From the NCBI RefSeq assembly GCF_003369795.1, contig NZ_CP026730.1:3472001-3536000 (forward strand): a stretch of DNA of 64,000 bases, in the 5' to 3' direction. Below the pieces are notes generated by a model. The model worked only from the letters and a program-made list of their open reading frames with translations. It was not told the DNA's origin and searched no databases. Source of the stretch: Streptomyces sp. CB09001. GTDB lineage: Bacteria; Actinomycetota; Actinomycetes; Streptomycetales; Streptomycetaceae. Each line of letters begins with the position of its first letter. Positions within the stretch are counted from its first letter, which is position 1. Of the stretch, positions 26,705 through 35,002 are shown piece after piece. Both the position numbers and the translations under genes were made by a program.

Positions 26705-28189
26705 TCACACCCCCAGCTCCGCCGCGATCCGCCCCGTGCGCACCGCGCCGACCAGCTCCGCGTGATCCGCCTCGGTACGGTCGGCGTAGGCGACGGCGAA
26801 GGCGGCCACCGCCTCGTCCAGTTCGTCGTTCTTGCCGCAGTAGCCCGCGACGGTCCGCGGGTCGGCGCTGTGCGCGTGGGCCCGGGCCAGCAGGGCGCCG
26901 GTCATGCGGCCGTAGTCGTCCAGCTGGTCGGCGGCCAGGGCCGCGGGGTCGACACTGCCCTTGCGGTTGCGGAACTGCCGTACCTGGAAGGGCCGTCCCT
27001 CGACCGAGGTCCAGCCCAGCAGGATGTCGCTGACCACCTGCATCCGCTTCTGCCCCATGACGACCCGGCGGCCCTCGTGCGCGGCCTCGGGAGCCTCGAA
27101 CCCGGCGGCGGCGAGGTGGGGCAGCAGCGCGGAGGGCCGGGCCTCCTTGACCTGGAGCACGAGCGGTTCGCCCCGGTGGTCGAGGAGCAGCACGACGTAC
27201 GACCGGGTGCCCACGCTGCCGGTGCCGACGACCCGGAAGGCCACGTCGTGCACGGCGTACCGGGCCAGCAGCGGCAGCCGGTCCTCGGAGAGGGTGGCCA
27301 GGTACGCCTCCAGGGCGCCCGCGACCGCCGCCGCCTCGGCGTCCGTCACCCGGCGCAGCACCGGCGCCGCGTCCACGAAGCGCCGCCCGCCGTCCTCGGT
27401 CGCCTCGGTCGACTTCGCGGCGAAACGCCCGCTGGTGTTGGCCCGCGCCTTCTCGGACACCCGCTCCAGGGTGCCGAGCAGGTCGTGGGCGTCCGTGTGG
27501 GAGACCAGCTCCTCGTCCGCGATGGCGTTCCAGGCGTCCAGCGCGGGGAGTTTCGCGAGCAGCCTCATGGTGCGCCGGTAGGCGCCGGTCGCGTCGTGGG
27601 CGGCCTCGCGGCAGGTGTCCTCGTCGGCCCCGGCCTCCCGGCCCGCGAGCACGAGGGAGGCGGCGAGCCGCTTGAGGTCCCACTCCCAGGGGCCGTGGAC
27701 CGTCTCGTCGAAGTCGTTCAGGTCGATGACCAGGCCGCCGCGGGCGTCGCCGTAGAGGCCGAAGTTGGCGGCGTGCGCGTCGCCGCAGATCTGGGCGCCG
27801 ATCCCGGTCACGGGCGTGCGCGCCAGGTCGTGGGCCATCAGGCCCGCCGACCCGCGCAGAAACGCGAACGGCGTGGCCGCCATCCGCCCGGCGCGGATCG
27901 GGGCGAGCCCCGTTATCCGGCCGCGGCTGGACTCCTCGACCGCGCTCACCGCGTCCGGCCGGGCGGCGTCCAGGTCGAGCGCGGCGTGCGCGGACCGCGG
28001 AACGCGCGTGCGCAGCGCCTTGCCCTCCGCCTTCGGCGAACCGGCCACGGGCCACCGCGCGAACCCCGGGACGTACGGCATCCGACTGCCCCGCGCCGCG
28101 TCCCCGCCCGCACGAGCCGCCGGCACCACCCGGGTCGCCGCCTCCCCGGTCGCCGCCCCCGTGCCCGTCCCCGCCGTCGCCCCGGTCAT
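26705..28189 (-). CDS. DUF2252 family protein (kinase-fold-like)
   Basis: 494 residues from ATG 28189 with GGGGAGGG upstream. DUF2252 hallmarks: RGSAGLMAHDLA, ICGDAHAANFGLYG, VIDLNDFDETVHGPWEWDLKRLAASL, all of which echo an aminoglycoside-phosphotransferase-like active site (GDxHxxN and DxxDFD). Later LQVKEARPSALL and RVVMGQKRMQVVSDILLGW. The biochemical role of the family is not known. Repeated CGTCGYACCGCCTCGCAGCG sequence lies in its 5' flank. Confidence 0.88.
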   Translation of the reverse strand: MTGATAGTGTGAATGEAATRVVPAARAGGDAARGSRMPYVPGFARWPVAGSPKAEGKALRTRVPRSAHAALDLDAARPDAVSAVEESSRGRITGLAPIRAGRMAATPFAFLRGSAGLMAHDLARTPVTGIGAQICGDAHAANFGLYGDARGGLVIDLNDFDETVHGPWEWDLKRLAASLVLAGREAGADEDTCREAAHDATGAYRRTMRLLAKLPALDAWNAIADEELVSHTDAHDLLGTLERVSEKARANTSGRFAAKSTEATEDGGRRFVDAAPVLRRVTDAEAAAVAGALEAYLATLSEDRLPLLARYAVHDVAFRVVGTGSVGTRSYVVLLLDHRGEPLVLQVKEARPSALLPHLAAAGFEAPEAAHEGRRVVMGQKRMQVVSDILLGWTSVEGRPFQVRQFRNRKGSVDPAALAADQLDDYGRMTGALLARAHAHSADPRTVAGYCGKNDELDEAVAAFAVAYADRTEADHAELVGAVRTGRIAAELGV

Positions 28190-28604
28190 CCCGGCCGCCC
28201 TCCCCGTCCTCGTCCGTACCGGTGCGTCGCTTGAACGTCGCACCGCCTCGCAGCGCCTCGCAGCGCGTCGTACCGCCTCGCAGCGCGTCGCACCACCTCG
28301 CACCCGGCCGATCCGCCCGGGCGCCGGTGCGCCGGTGCGCCACGACCGTACCCCCGGCCGCGCGGCCCGTACACGGGCCCTGCCCACCGCCCTCATAACG
28401 CCGGGCAGGGGGTGAAACAGGAGGTGCCCCCGACCCCTGCGGCGCGCCTACGGTGGCCAGCGATCACCACGGAGCGCGCCCGTCGAGCAACACAGCAGCC
28501 TGCCCCGCGCCGGCGGGCGCGCTCCCTGTCCCCGACGTCCCGGATGTCGCACGTCCCGTTCAGCTTCCCCAGGGACCACCCACCGAGGAGACCGAGGAAC
28601 CGCC
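28190..28604. promoter_or_regulatory. Divergent intergenic region with imperfect repeats
   Basis: 415 bases with no supported gene. 28236-28310 holds imperfect 20-base direct repeats (CGTCGYACCGCCTCGCAGCG). 28378-28413 can form a stem CCCTGCCC / GGGCAGGG. The promoter of the secreted dioxygenase must lie between about 28420 and 28590; GAGGAGACCGAGGAACC precedes its ATG. Confidence 0.4.
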
Positions 28605-29483
28605 ATGACCTCCGACACCCCCACCACCCCTGACGGGCCCGGGCCCGGCCCGGGCTCCGGCGCCGACCGCGGGATCAGCCGCAAGACGCTGCTCAGGGCG
28701 GCCGTCGCCGCCGGTGCCACCGTTCCGCTGCTCGCCACCGGCGGTATCGCGCTGGCCCGGGACGCCGCCCGCTCCTCCGGCGGCCAGAGCCTGACGCCGA
28801 CCCCGTACTGCGACGACGGCGACGACCTGACGCCCGACCAGATGGAGGGTCCGTACTTCAAGCCGAACTCCCCGCTGCGCACCAACCTGGTCACCCCCGG
28901 CACCCCGGGCACCCCGCTGACCGTCGGCGGCTACGTCTTCGGCCGGAACTGCGTCCCGCTGTCCGGCGTGCTCCTCGACTTCTGGCAGGCCGACGACAAC
29001 GGCGGCTACGACATGGCCGGGTACACCTTCCGCGGCCACCAGTTCACCGACGCCACCGGTGCCTTCGCCCTGCGGACGATCGTGCCCGGCCTCTATCCGG
29101 GCCGCACCCGGCACATCCACGTCAAGGTGCAGGCCCCCGGCGAGCCCGTGCTCACCACCCAGCTGTACTTCCCCGGCGAGCCCCGCAACAGCACGGACAT
29201 GATCTTCGACCCGGCCCTGCTGATGAACGTCCGCGGCGCCGGCAACGGCAAGGAGGCCACCTTCGACTTCGTCCTGAACGTCGACGGCGACACCGGCCCC
29301 ACGGACCCGCCCACCGACCCGCCCACCGACCCGCCGGACGGCACCTGGGCGAGCGGCCACGCCTACACCGCCGGTGACCGGGTCACGTACGGGGGCGGTT
29401 CCTTCCGCTGCCTCCAGGCGCACACCTCCATGGCGGGCTGGGAGCCGCCGAACGTGCCGGCGCTGTGGCAGCGCGAGTCCTGA
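28605..29483 (+). CDS. Secreted intradiol ring-cleavage dioxygenase-like protein with a CBM5/12 module
   Basis: 292 residues. A twin-arginine-like leader (DRGISRKTLLRAAVAAGA, residues about 22-40) is followed by the intradiol dioxygenase fold (DQMEGPYFKPNSPLR, DFWQADDNGGYDM, YPGRTRHIHVKV), which supplies the Tyr/Tyr/His/His iron ligands. A TDPP repeat linker leads to a C-terminal carbohydrate-binding module of the 5/12 type (WASGHAYTAGDRVTYGGGSFRCLQAH). The same architecture is known in a secreted Streptomyces enzyme of plant-biomass communities that cleaves lignin-derived catechols while bound to chitin or cellulose. It is a single gene just left of the polyketide cluster. Confidence 0.9.
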   Translation: MTSDTPTTPDGPGPGPGSGADRGISRKTLLRAAVAAGATVPLLATGGIALARDAARSSGGQSLTPTPYCDDGDDLTPDQMEGPYFKPNSPLRTNLVTPGTPGTPLTVGGYVFGRNCVPLSGVLLDFWQADDNGGYDMAGYTFRGHQFTDATGAFALRTIVPGLYPGRTRHIHVKVQAPGEPVLTTQLYFPGEPRNSTDMIFDPALLMNVRGAGNGKEATFDFVLNVDGDTGPTDPPTDPPTDPPDGTWASGHAYTAGDRVTYGGGSFRCLQAHTSMAGWEPPNVPALWQRES

Positions 29484-29522
29484 CGGTGCGGAGCACGGGC
29501 GAGTGCCCGCTCCCCGATCCCA

Positions 29523-29558
29523 AGGCCCTCCGCCGGGCGCGCGACCGGCGGGGGGCCT
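29523..29558. terminator. Hairpin between convergent dioxygenase and epimerase genes
   Basis: 14-bp stem (29523-29536 with 29545-29558, one G.U pair) around an eight-base loop. Placed between convergent stops, it probably ends both transcripts and marks the left edge of the cluster. Confidence 0.75.
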
Positions 29559-29564
29559 CGCCGT

Positions 29565-30497
29565 TCACGGGCGCCCGGCGGACGACAGCGTGGACCGGTA
29601 CCAGGGCTCGGCACGCCGGAACCCGGTGCCGAAGGGCTCGCCCGGCGCCTCCCGGAGGTCCGACCAGAGGGTGTCGGACTCGAAGAGGTGATCGGTGGTC
29701 AGCAGGTCGACCACGCCCGGCAGGACGTCGTTCCCGGCCAGCAGGTCCCGTGCCCGCCGTACCGTGAGGTCACGCCGCGGCCAGGGGATCCCGGCGCAGG
29801 CGGCGACGGCGCGCAGGGCGCCGCCGACGCCGACCGGATCCGGGTGCGCCGCGTGGTAGACGGACGCGGACAGCGCCGAGTCGGGCGCGAACGCGGCACC
29901 CACCAGGGCCCGGGCCAGATCCGGTACGGCGATCATCGACATCCGCGCGGACCAGCCCGCCACCGTGCCCGGCAGCTCGCGCAGCACCCGGGCCATGCCG
30001 GGTCCGACCCAGGCGTCTCCCGCCCCGTACACCAGGTGGGGCCGCAGGACGACCCCGCCGGCCGCGAGCACGGCGTCCTCGGCGGCGGCGCGGGTGCGGG
30101 AGGTCCAGGACCCCGGGTTGCGGACGAGCTCCTCGGGCCGCTGGCCCCGGTAGGTGCCGCGGCCGTAGACCGAGGCGGTGCTCAGGTGCACGACACGGCG
30201 GACCCCGGCCCGGCGGGCCTCCGCGACCAGCGCGGTCGTGCCGTCGGCGTTCACGGCCTCGTTGGCCGCCTTCGTGCCGCCTATCTGCGCCGCGCAGTGG
30301 ATCAGCACGTCGACGCCGTCGCAGACGCCGCGCAGGCTCTCGGGGTCGGTCAGGTCGCCCCGTACGCACCGCGCCCCGGAGCGGGGGACGGGACGACGGT
30401 GCGCCAGCAGCCTGACGCCGGCCCGCCGCCGTTCCGCCTCGCGGACGACGTGTCCTCCCACGAAGCCGGACGCGCCGGTGATCAGTACGGTGGGCAC
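29565..30497 (-). CDS. NAD-dependent epimerase/dehydratase-family reductase, probably linked to the AfsA-like gene
   Basis: 310 residues from GTG 30497 with GGGAGAG seven bases upstream. Extended SDR fold: TVLITGASGFVGGHVVRE, DVLIHCAAQIGG, and a catalytic-type YGRGTYRG in HLSTASVYGRGTY; the usual YxxxK is not clear (Y then GRG), so activity is uncertain. It lies 28 bases downstream of the AfsA-type gene on the same strand. By comparison with jadW2, scbB and barS-type reductases that accompany AfsA proteins, I infer a step in gamma-butyrolactone or related signal synthesis. It could instead act on the polyketide. Confidence 0.8.
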   Translation of the reverse strand: MPTVLITGASGFVGGHVVREAERRRAGVRLLAHRRPVPRSGARCVRGDLTDPESLRGVCDGVDVLIHCAAQIGGTKAANEAVNADGTTALVAEARRAGVRRVVHLSTASVYGRGTYRGQRPEELVRNPGSWTSRTRAAAEDAVLAAGGVVLRPHLVYGAGDAWVGPGMARVLRELPGTVAGWSARMSMIAVPDLARALVGAAFAPDSALSASVYHAAHPDPVGVGGALRAVAACAGIPWPRRDLTVRRARDLLAGNDVLPGVVDLLTTDHLFESDTLWSDLREAPGEPFGTGFRRAEPWYRSTLSSAGRP

Positions 30498-30525
30498 GGG
30501 GCACTCTCCCAGGGGTCGGGCCGGG

Positions 30526-31479
30526 TCAGCTGACGCGGGGACGCAGGACGAGGTCGGCGGTGAAGACGGTCTCGCCCTCCTGGCTGCCGCACACCCGCAC
30601 CGGCAGCTCGCCCCGGGTGCCGTGCCCCTCGACGGTGGCCGTGACCCAGCACGGGGAGTCGAACTCGGCGTAGCGCGCGAAGTCGGCCCGCACGTCCGAG
30701 AGCAGGGCGCAGGGGAGCCCGGTGACGGCGTGGGCGGCCTGCCGGGCGGCCTCCAGCAGGACCATGCCGGGGATGTGGTCGGTCGGGTGGTCGAAGTAGG
30801 TCGGGTGGGCCGTGTCGACCCGCAGCTCCCAGCGGCCCGGCGTCGCCGGCGCGGGTTCGCCCAGCAGGACGTGCCAGGGGCTGCCGTGGCGCACGGCCGC
30901 GGGGTCGAGCGCCGGCGGGGGTGTGCGGTGGCAGTCCGTGGGGCGCTCTCCCCGCAGCCGTCTGTACACGTCCGGACTCATGCACCGGAAGGCGGCCGAG
31001 GCGGTCGCCCGCACCTCGTTGCCCCGCCGCACGGTGACGTCGTAGCGCATCTCGCGCAGGCTGCGGCCGCGGCGCACGACGTCCCGGCACAGGGTGTGCA
31101 TCTCGACGTCGGTGGGGACCGCGTCGGCCCTGAAGAGCTCCGGGTCGGCGCTCACGCTGAGGTCGGACATGAGGAACTGATAGCCGAACGGCACGTCGAA
31201 CTCGGCGTGCGCGAGCAGGGAACCGATCTGCCGCACGGACTCGACCAGCAGCATCGGATCCTGGTATCCGCGGTCGGAGGCGAACAGGGAGTGGCAGCGG
31301 GGCCACTGGGCCCCGACCACGAAACCGCTGCGGTCGCCGGCGGCGGAACCGTCGTGCTCCCAGCCGGTGAGCAGGACTTCGGAGACGGCTGCGCGGTGCA
31401 CGTATTCACGCGGAACCGTGGAGGTCAGCTTCCGGGGCTGTGCCGTGACGCCGGGTGCCGTCGGGGCGAGGTTCGGCAT
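30526..31479 (-). CDS. AfsA-family gamma-butyrolactone synthase (JadW1/ScbA-like)
   Basis: 317 residues from ATG 31479, chosen because GGGAG lies eight bases upstream; ATG 31494 lacks a ribosome site. Two tandem hotdog-like AfsA repeats: the first around PREYVHRAAVSEVLLTGWE ... DPMLLVESVRQIG, the second around HPTYFDHPTDHIPGMVLLEAARQAA. AfsA condenses a beta-ketoacyl chain with dihydroxyacetone phosphate, the first step to A-factor-type signals. Divergent from the atypical regulator, with a candidate operator between its promoter hexamers. In jadomycin and related clusters the homologue controls the onset of synthesis. Confidence 0.93.
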   Translation of the reverse strand: MPNLAPTAPGVTAQPRKLTSTVPREYVHRAAVSEVLLTGWEHDGSAAGDRSGFVVGAQWPRCHSLFASDRGYQDPMLLVESVRQIGSLLAHAEFDVPFGYQFLMSDLSVSADPELFRADAVPTDVEMHTLCRDVVRRGRSLREMRYDVTVRRGNEVRATASAAFRCMSPDVYRRLRGERPTDCHRTPPPALDPAAVRHGSPWHVLLGEPAPATPGRWELRVDTAHPTYFDHPTDHIPGMVLLEAARQAAHAVTGLPCALLSDVRADFARYAEFDSPCWVTATVEGHGTRGELPVRVCGSQEGETVFTADLVLRPRVS

Positions 31480-31563
31480 GTGCGGGGCTCCCATCAGGTG
31501 CAGACAGGGGGCGGCACGGCCGTAAGTCGGCTGCCCACCCCCGTGGCCGACTAGCTGCGACTA

Positions 31564-31594
31564 AAGATACAGACAGGTCGGTCCAGTTTTTCAA
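31564..31594 (-). promoter_or_regulatory. Promoter of the AfsA-like gene with an embedded operator
   Basis: On the minus strand -35 TTGAAA (31594-31589) and -10 TATCTT (31569-31564) are 19 bases apart. Between them lies CAGACAGGTCGG (31570-31581), one mismatch from the CAGACNNGTCTG element of the divergent promoter. A repressor there would block polymerase. Confidence 0.65.
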
Positions 31595-31851
31595 GAGGCA
31601 GGAAGGTTTCGTCGGCCACACGTGCGTCAAGTGCTGTACGCGCGACTCCGCCGCACCCCCACACCGGACCGGTCGATGAAACATGCCGACGCGCACGGTT
31701 CCGAGCGCATTGACCCACTCTTGGCCAAGTGTTTTCCAGGGCCAACACGCACACGAAGGCGACACGATCCACGCCCGTGCGCGGGAAACACACAGCTCAC
31801 CAGGCATGGACCCCAGTGATCGAGGGGTCACCCAGAGGCACGAGGCAACCT
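31595..31851. other. Intergenic spacer between the afsA-like and regulator promoters
   Basis: Together with the flanking promoters this makes a 465-base gene-free divergent region (31480-31944). I see no convincing small gene. It is less GC-rich than the surrounding coding DNA, as expected for a control region. Confidence 0.5.
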
Positions 31852-31882
31852 TTGACAATCAGACAAGTCTGTTTGGTACTGT
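31852..31882 (+). promoter_or_regulatory. Promoter of the atypical regulator with a palindromic operator
   Basis: -35 TTGACA (31852-31857) and -10 TACTGT (31877-31882), 19 bases apart, with a perfect inverted repeat CAGACAAGTCTG (31860-31871) between them. The layout mirrors the divergent afsA-like promoter. A ScbR-like protein is the expected ligand. Confidence 0.75.
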
Positions 31883-31944
31883 CTTCTCCGTGAACCTCAG
31901 TCAGTGATGTCGTGGTGTGTTTTCAGGTGCCTCCAGGGGGACAG

Positions 31945-32691
31945 ATGAACCGGCAGTACGCGGAGCTCGTCGGACCGTCGCCGCAGCACCCTCTCCGACC
32001 CGCCCCGGTCCGCCGCGCGGCCCGGAACGTCCTGGTCGTCGAGAACGACCAACGGTCCGCCGAAACGCTCCTGCGGGGGCTGACCCGGCAGGGGTACGCC
32101 GCGCGGGGCGTGGACACCGGCGCCCAGGCGCTGCGCGGCCACCGCGACGCCGACCTGATCCTGCTCGACCTCGACCTGCCCGACCTGGACGGCCTCGAGG
32201 TGTGCCGGGCCATCCGGGCGATCAGCGACACACCGATCATCACGGTGACCGCGCGGCGCTCGGAACTCGACTGTGTGCTCGGCCTCCAGGCGGGCTCGGA
32301 CGACTACCTGGTCAAGCCGTACGGCTTCCGCGAGCTGCTGGCCCGCATGGAGGCGGTGATGCGCCGCTCGCACGGCCGGCCGGCCACCGCGGACACCGGC
32401 CGGGTCATCACCCACGCCGGGCTGCGCATCGACGTGGCCGCCCGGGCGGCCACCCTCCACGGGGAGCCCCTGGACCTGACCCGCAAGGAGTTCGACCTGC
32501 TCCACCTACTGGCCCTGCAGGCCGGTACGGTGCTCACCCGGCGCCAGATCATGGCCCACGTCTGGGACGACGCCTGGTCGCCGCGGGGCCGGACCGTGGA
32601 CACGCACGTCGGCACCCTGCGCGGCAAACTCGGCTCCAGCGCCTGGATCGTCACCGTGCGCGGGGTGGGTTTCCGGCTCGGCCAACCGTGA
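31945..32691 (+). CDS. Atypical OmpR-type response regulator (JadR1-like cluster activator)
   Basis: 248 residues from ATG 31945 with AGGGGGA upstream. Receiver domain about 28-140 and winged-helix DNA-binding domain about 150-248 (LDLTRKEFDLLHLLALQAGTVLTRRQIM ... VDTHVGTLRGKLG). The phospho-acceptor D75, T102 and K124 are kept, but the metal-binding acidic pair is E33/N34 instead of two acids, as in atypical regulators such as JadR1 that bind an end product and are not switched by a kinase. No histidine kinase is nearby. Predicted activator of the angucycline genes. Confidence 0.9.
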   Translation: MNRQYAELVGPSPQHPLRPAPVRRAARNVLVVENDQRSAETLLRGLTRQGYAARGVDTGAQALRGHRDADLILLDLDLPDLDGLEVCRAIRAISDTPIITVTARRSELDCVLGLQAGSDDYLVKPYGFRELLARMEAVMRRSHGRPATADTGRVITHAGLRIDVAARAATLHGEPLDLTRKEFDLLHLLALQAGTVLTRRQIMAHVWDDAWSPRGRTVDTHVGTLRGKLGSSAWIVTVRGVGFRLGQP

Positions 32692-32704
32692 CCGCGGCAA
32701 CAAT

Positions 32705-32718
32705 ACAGACTAGTCTGT
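32705..32718. promoter_or_regulatory. Perfect palindromic operator before the ScbR-like gene
   Basis: ACAGACTAGTCTGT, a perfect 14-bp palindrome 32 bases upstream of the TetR start; same CAGACNNGTCTG core as at 31860. Suggests autorepression. Confidence 0.75.
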
Positions 32719-32749
32719 TGGGCTAACAGCGGCAGGGTAAGGATGAGGC

Positions 32750-33358
32750 ATGGCTCAACAGGAACGCGGCAGGCAGTCGCGACGGTCGATTCTCGAGGCC
32801 GCCGCCCACGTTTTCGACGAACGCGGTTACGACGCCGCCAGCACCAACGACATACTGGCCCGCACCGGGCTGACCCGTGGCTCCCTCTATCACCACTTCC
32901 CCTCCAAGGAAGCCATCGCCGTGGCCCTGGTCCAGGCCCACGGCGAGGCCCTGGACGTACCGGAGGGGCCGGTGCGGCTGCAGTCGGTGATCGACCTGAC
33001 CCTGGAGTTCGCCCGCCGTCTCCAGCACGACCCGGTACTGCGCGCCAGCGTGCGTCTGACCACTGAGCAGACCTCCTTCCACCGCCCTCCGCAGACCGCC
33101 TACGAGCAGTCCCTGGAGGCGATCGAGAAGCTGCTGCGGGAGGCGAAGGAAGGGGACGAGCTCCTGCCGGGCGTCGATGTGGACGAGGCGGCGTCGATGA
33201 TCGTCGGCTGCTTCACCGGCCTGCAGATCATGTCCCAGGCGTACACCGGCCGGGAGGACCTGGGCGACCGGGTCGGCTCCTTCTGGCGCTTCTTCCTGCC
33301 CGGACTCGCCACCCCCGGCCTGATCGGCCGGCTCCGCACCGCGGCCCCCGCGTCCTGA
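32750..33358 (+). CDS. ScbR/ArpA-type gamma-butyrolactone receptor or pseudo-receptor (TetR family)
   Basis: 202 residues. The helix-turn-helix (SRRSILEAAAHVFDERGYDAASTNDILARTGLTRGSLYHHFPSKEAIA as three helices) is the form characteristic of butyrolactone receptors, and the C-terminus (FWRFFLPGLATPGLIGRL) matches the ScbR/JadR2/JadR3 end. Such proteins bind palindromes in promoters of afsA-like and cluster regulator genes and leave DNA on binding a butyrolactone or the antibiotic. AGGATGAG precedes the ATG. Sequence cannot tell true receptor from pseudo-receptor. Confidence 0.9.
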   Translation: MAQQERGRQSRRSILEAAAHVFDERGYDAASTNDILARTGLTRGSLYHHFPSKEAIAVALVQAHGEALDVPEGPVRLQSVIDLTLEFARRLQHDPVLRASVRLTTEQTSFHRPPQTAYEQSLEAIEKLLREAKEGDELLPGVDVDEAASMIVGCFTGLQIMSQAYTGREDLGDRVGSFWRFFLPGLATPGLIGRLRTAAPAS

Positions 33359-33387
33359 CCCCGTTCGCGGACGACGTGCGAACGTTG

Positions 33388-33975
33388 TCACGGCAGGCGG
33401 CGGTGGCCGCCGTCCGCCTGGGGGAACGGCGGGCGTATCAGTCCCCACAGGCGCCGGGAGGTGTCGCCGTCCCACCACCCGGGGTCCGACCGGCCCAGTG
33501 TCTCGATGCCGGCCGCCACGACCACGGCCAGATCGGCCAGGTCCCCGGGCGGCGCGCCGTGCCGCCGGCCGGCCGCCTCGTGCGCGGCGGCCACCCGGTC
33601 GCGGAGCAGCGACATCAGGTGGTCGCGCAGCCTCGGCGGCCCCGCTGAGCCGTCCGGGGCCAGTTCCATGCCCGCCCGGACGATCTTGTCGCTGCCCAGC
33701 GCCTCGGTGAGCGCCAGGCAGAAGCGCTCCGGCGCGTCCACGGCCGCACCGGAGAACGCCACGTCGACGATCTCCTCCAGCCGGCCGCGCGCCTGTTCGT
33801 GGACGGCGGCCGCGAGGGCGGCCGTCGAGGAGAAGTGGTGGTAGAGCGCGCCGCGGCTCACGCCGGCCCGGCGGCAGATGTTGACCAGGCCCGCGTCGGC
33901 CGGGCACCCGTCCGCGATCAGCTCCGCCGTGGCCCTGATCAGAGCCTCACGAGTCCGCTCGGACCGTGTCTGCAT
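33388..33975 (-). CDS. Second TetR-family regulator
   Basis: 195 residues. Helix-turn-helix REALIRATAELIADGCPADAGLVNICRRAGVSRGALYHHFSSTAALAAAV as three helices; the short effector domain resembles the SACE-type TetR_C group. AGGTGGGG precedes ATG 33975. Convergent with the ScbR-like gene. A half-matching copy of the shared element (GGTCTGT, 34036-34042) sits in its upstream region. Its target, possibly the exporter genes of the cluster, is not shown by the sequence. Confidence 0.88.
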   Translation of the reverse strand: MQTRSERTREALIRATAELIADGCPADAGLVNICRRAGVSRGALYHHFSSTAALAAAVHEQARGRLEEIVDVAFSGAAVDAPERFCLALTEALGSDKIVRAGMELAPDGSAGPPRLRDHLMSLLRDRVAAAHEAAGRRHGAPPGDLADLAVVVAAGIETLGRSDPGWWDGDTSRRLWGLIRPPFPQADGGHRRLP

Positions 33976-34366
33976 CGGACCCCACCTGCCTTCTTCGTCC
34001 TTGTCGGCCTCTCAGCCAAAGGAAGCATACAAGGAGGTCTGTTTTACCGGACCCACACCCGCATGCGACACCCTCATATGATCTTCCTTCATTCACAGAT
34101 CCCCCACATACATACGTCAAATGGCCTGAACCTTCCCTTCCGAAACGATCGAACGGCACCGAACCGAGTAGACTTGCCTGTATGTTTTCCTGGATCGAAC
34201 GCTCGCCGAGGCGCCCCGATCTGGGCACTTGGCACGGCATTGACATGGGGCTGACCCAACCTCGAACGCTTGATGGAACCCTGCATCGCTGTCGGTAGAA
34301 GTAGCCCCGGGAGCCCGGTGAGACTGAATGTCGTCTTGCGAAACTGCCACGGATCGGGGGATTTCG
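33976..34366. promoter_or_regulatory. Divergent intergenic region between TetR and the OvmZ-like gene
   Basis: 391 bases without a gene. The segment 34000-34200 is distinctly AT-rich for this genome. TAGACTTGCCTG (34169-34180) differs from the CAGACNNGTCTG element at two positions and could be a weaker operator. GGGGG precedes the ATG at 34367. Confidence 0.5.
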
Positions 34367-35002
34367 ATGGATGAGCGTGAGAGAGCCACCGAGGAGCACA
34401 CGAGCAGGGACTGCGCACGGCGGTGCGGCCGGATCTGCACCCGCTGCCTGGACCGGACCGGCCGTGAACTGCGGACGCTGCTCGCCCTGTACAAGGAGAG
34501 CGACGAAACCCTGGCCGCCACCCCCGCGACGGCGCTGCGGCAGCGGGTGAGCGGCAGTCGCGGCAGCGTCGGCATCGTGCTGGACGAGCGGGTCGTGTCC
34601 CTGCGGAGCCGGGTGACCGAGACCCTGAGCCTGTGGGCCCGGCTCGTCCTGGACGAGCGCGGCGACACCGCCCTCGGCACCACGGAGCGGGGGCTCGGCC
34701 GGCTGGTGCGGTTCCTGGGGCAGCAACTGCCGTGGTTCGCCGACCACCCCGCCGGTGTCGAGTTCACCGAGGAGATCACCGAACTGCTCACGGATCTGGA
34801 CGAGTTGTTCGGTCCTGGGCCGGTGAACAGGTTCCCGCTCGGGCCGTGTCCGCGGCCGGAGTGCGGGGGCGCCCTCTTCGGCGTCCGGCCGGCGGACCGC
34901 GACCGCGTTCCCAGCCATGTCTCCTGCGACGCCGGCCACCCGGTGCCGCCCCGCCAGTGGCTGCTGCTGGCCGGCCGTACGGAGAAGGAGCGGGCGGCGT
35001 GA
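34367..35002 (+). CDS. OvmZ-like cysteine-rich protein, likely DNA-related
   Basis: 211 residues. N-terminal CARRCGRICTRCLDRTGREL has cysteines spaced like a zinc ribbon; a helical middle (RLVLDERGDTALGTTERGLGRLVRFLGQQL) follows; the C-terminal LGPCPRPECGGALFGV ... VSCDAGHPVPPRQWL is a second Cys/His zinc-ribbon-like half. The protein resembles proteins annotated OvmZ in Streptomyces, first named in the oviedomycin angucyclinone cluster. It ends in a GTGA overlap with the small HTH gene, so the two act together. Function unproved; I infer a two-part DNA-binding module. Confidence 0.7.
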   Translation: MDERERATEEHTSRDCARRCGRICTRCLDRTGRELRTLLALYKESDETLAATPATALRQRVSGSRGSVGIVLDERVVSLRSRVTETLSLWARLVLDERGDTALGTTERGLGRLVRFLGQQLPWFADHPAGVEFTEEITELLTDLDELFGPGPVNRFPLGPCPRPECGGALFGVRPADRDRVPSHVSCDAGHPVPPRQWLLLAGRTEKERAA

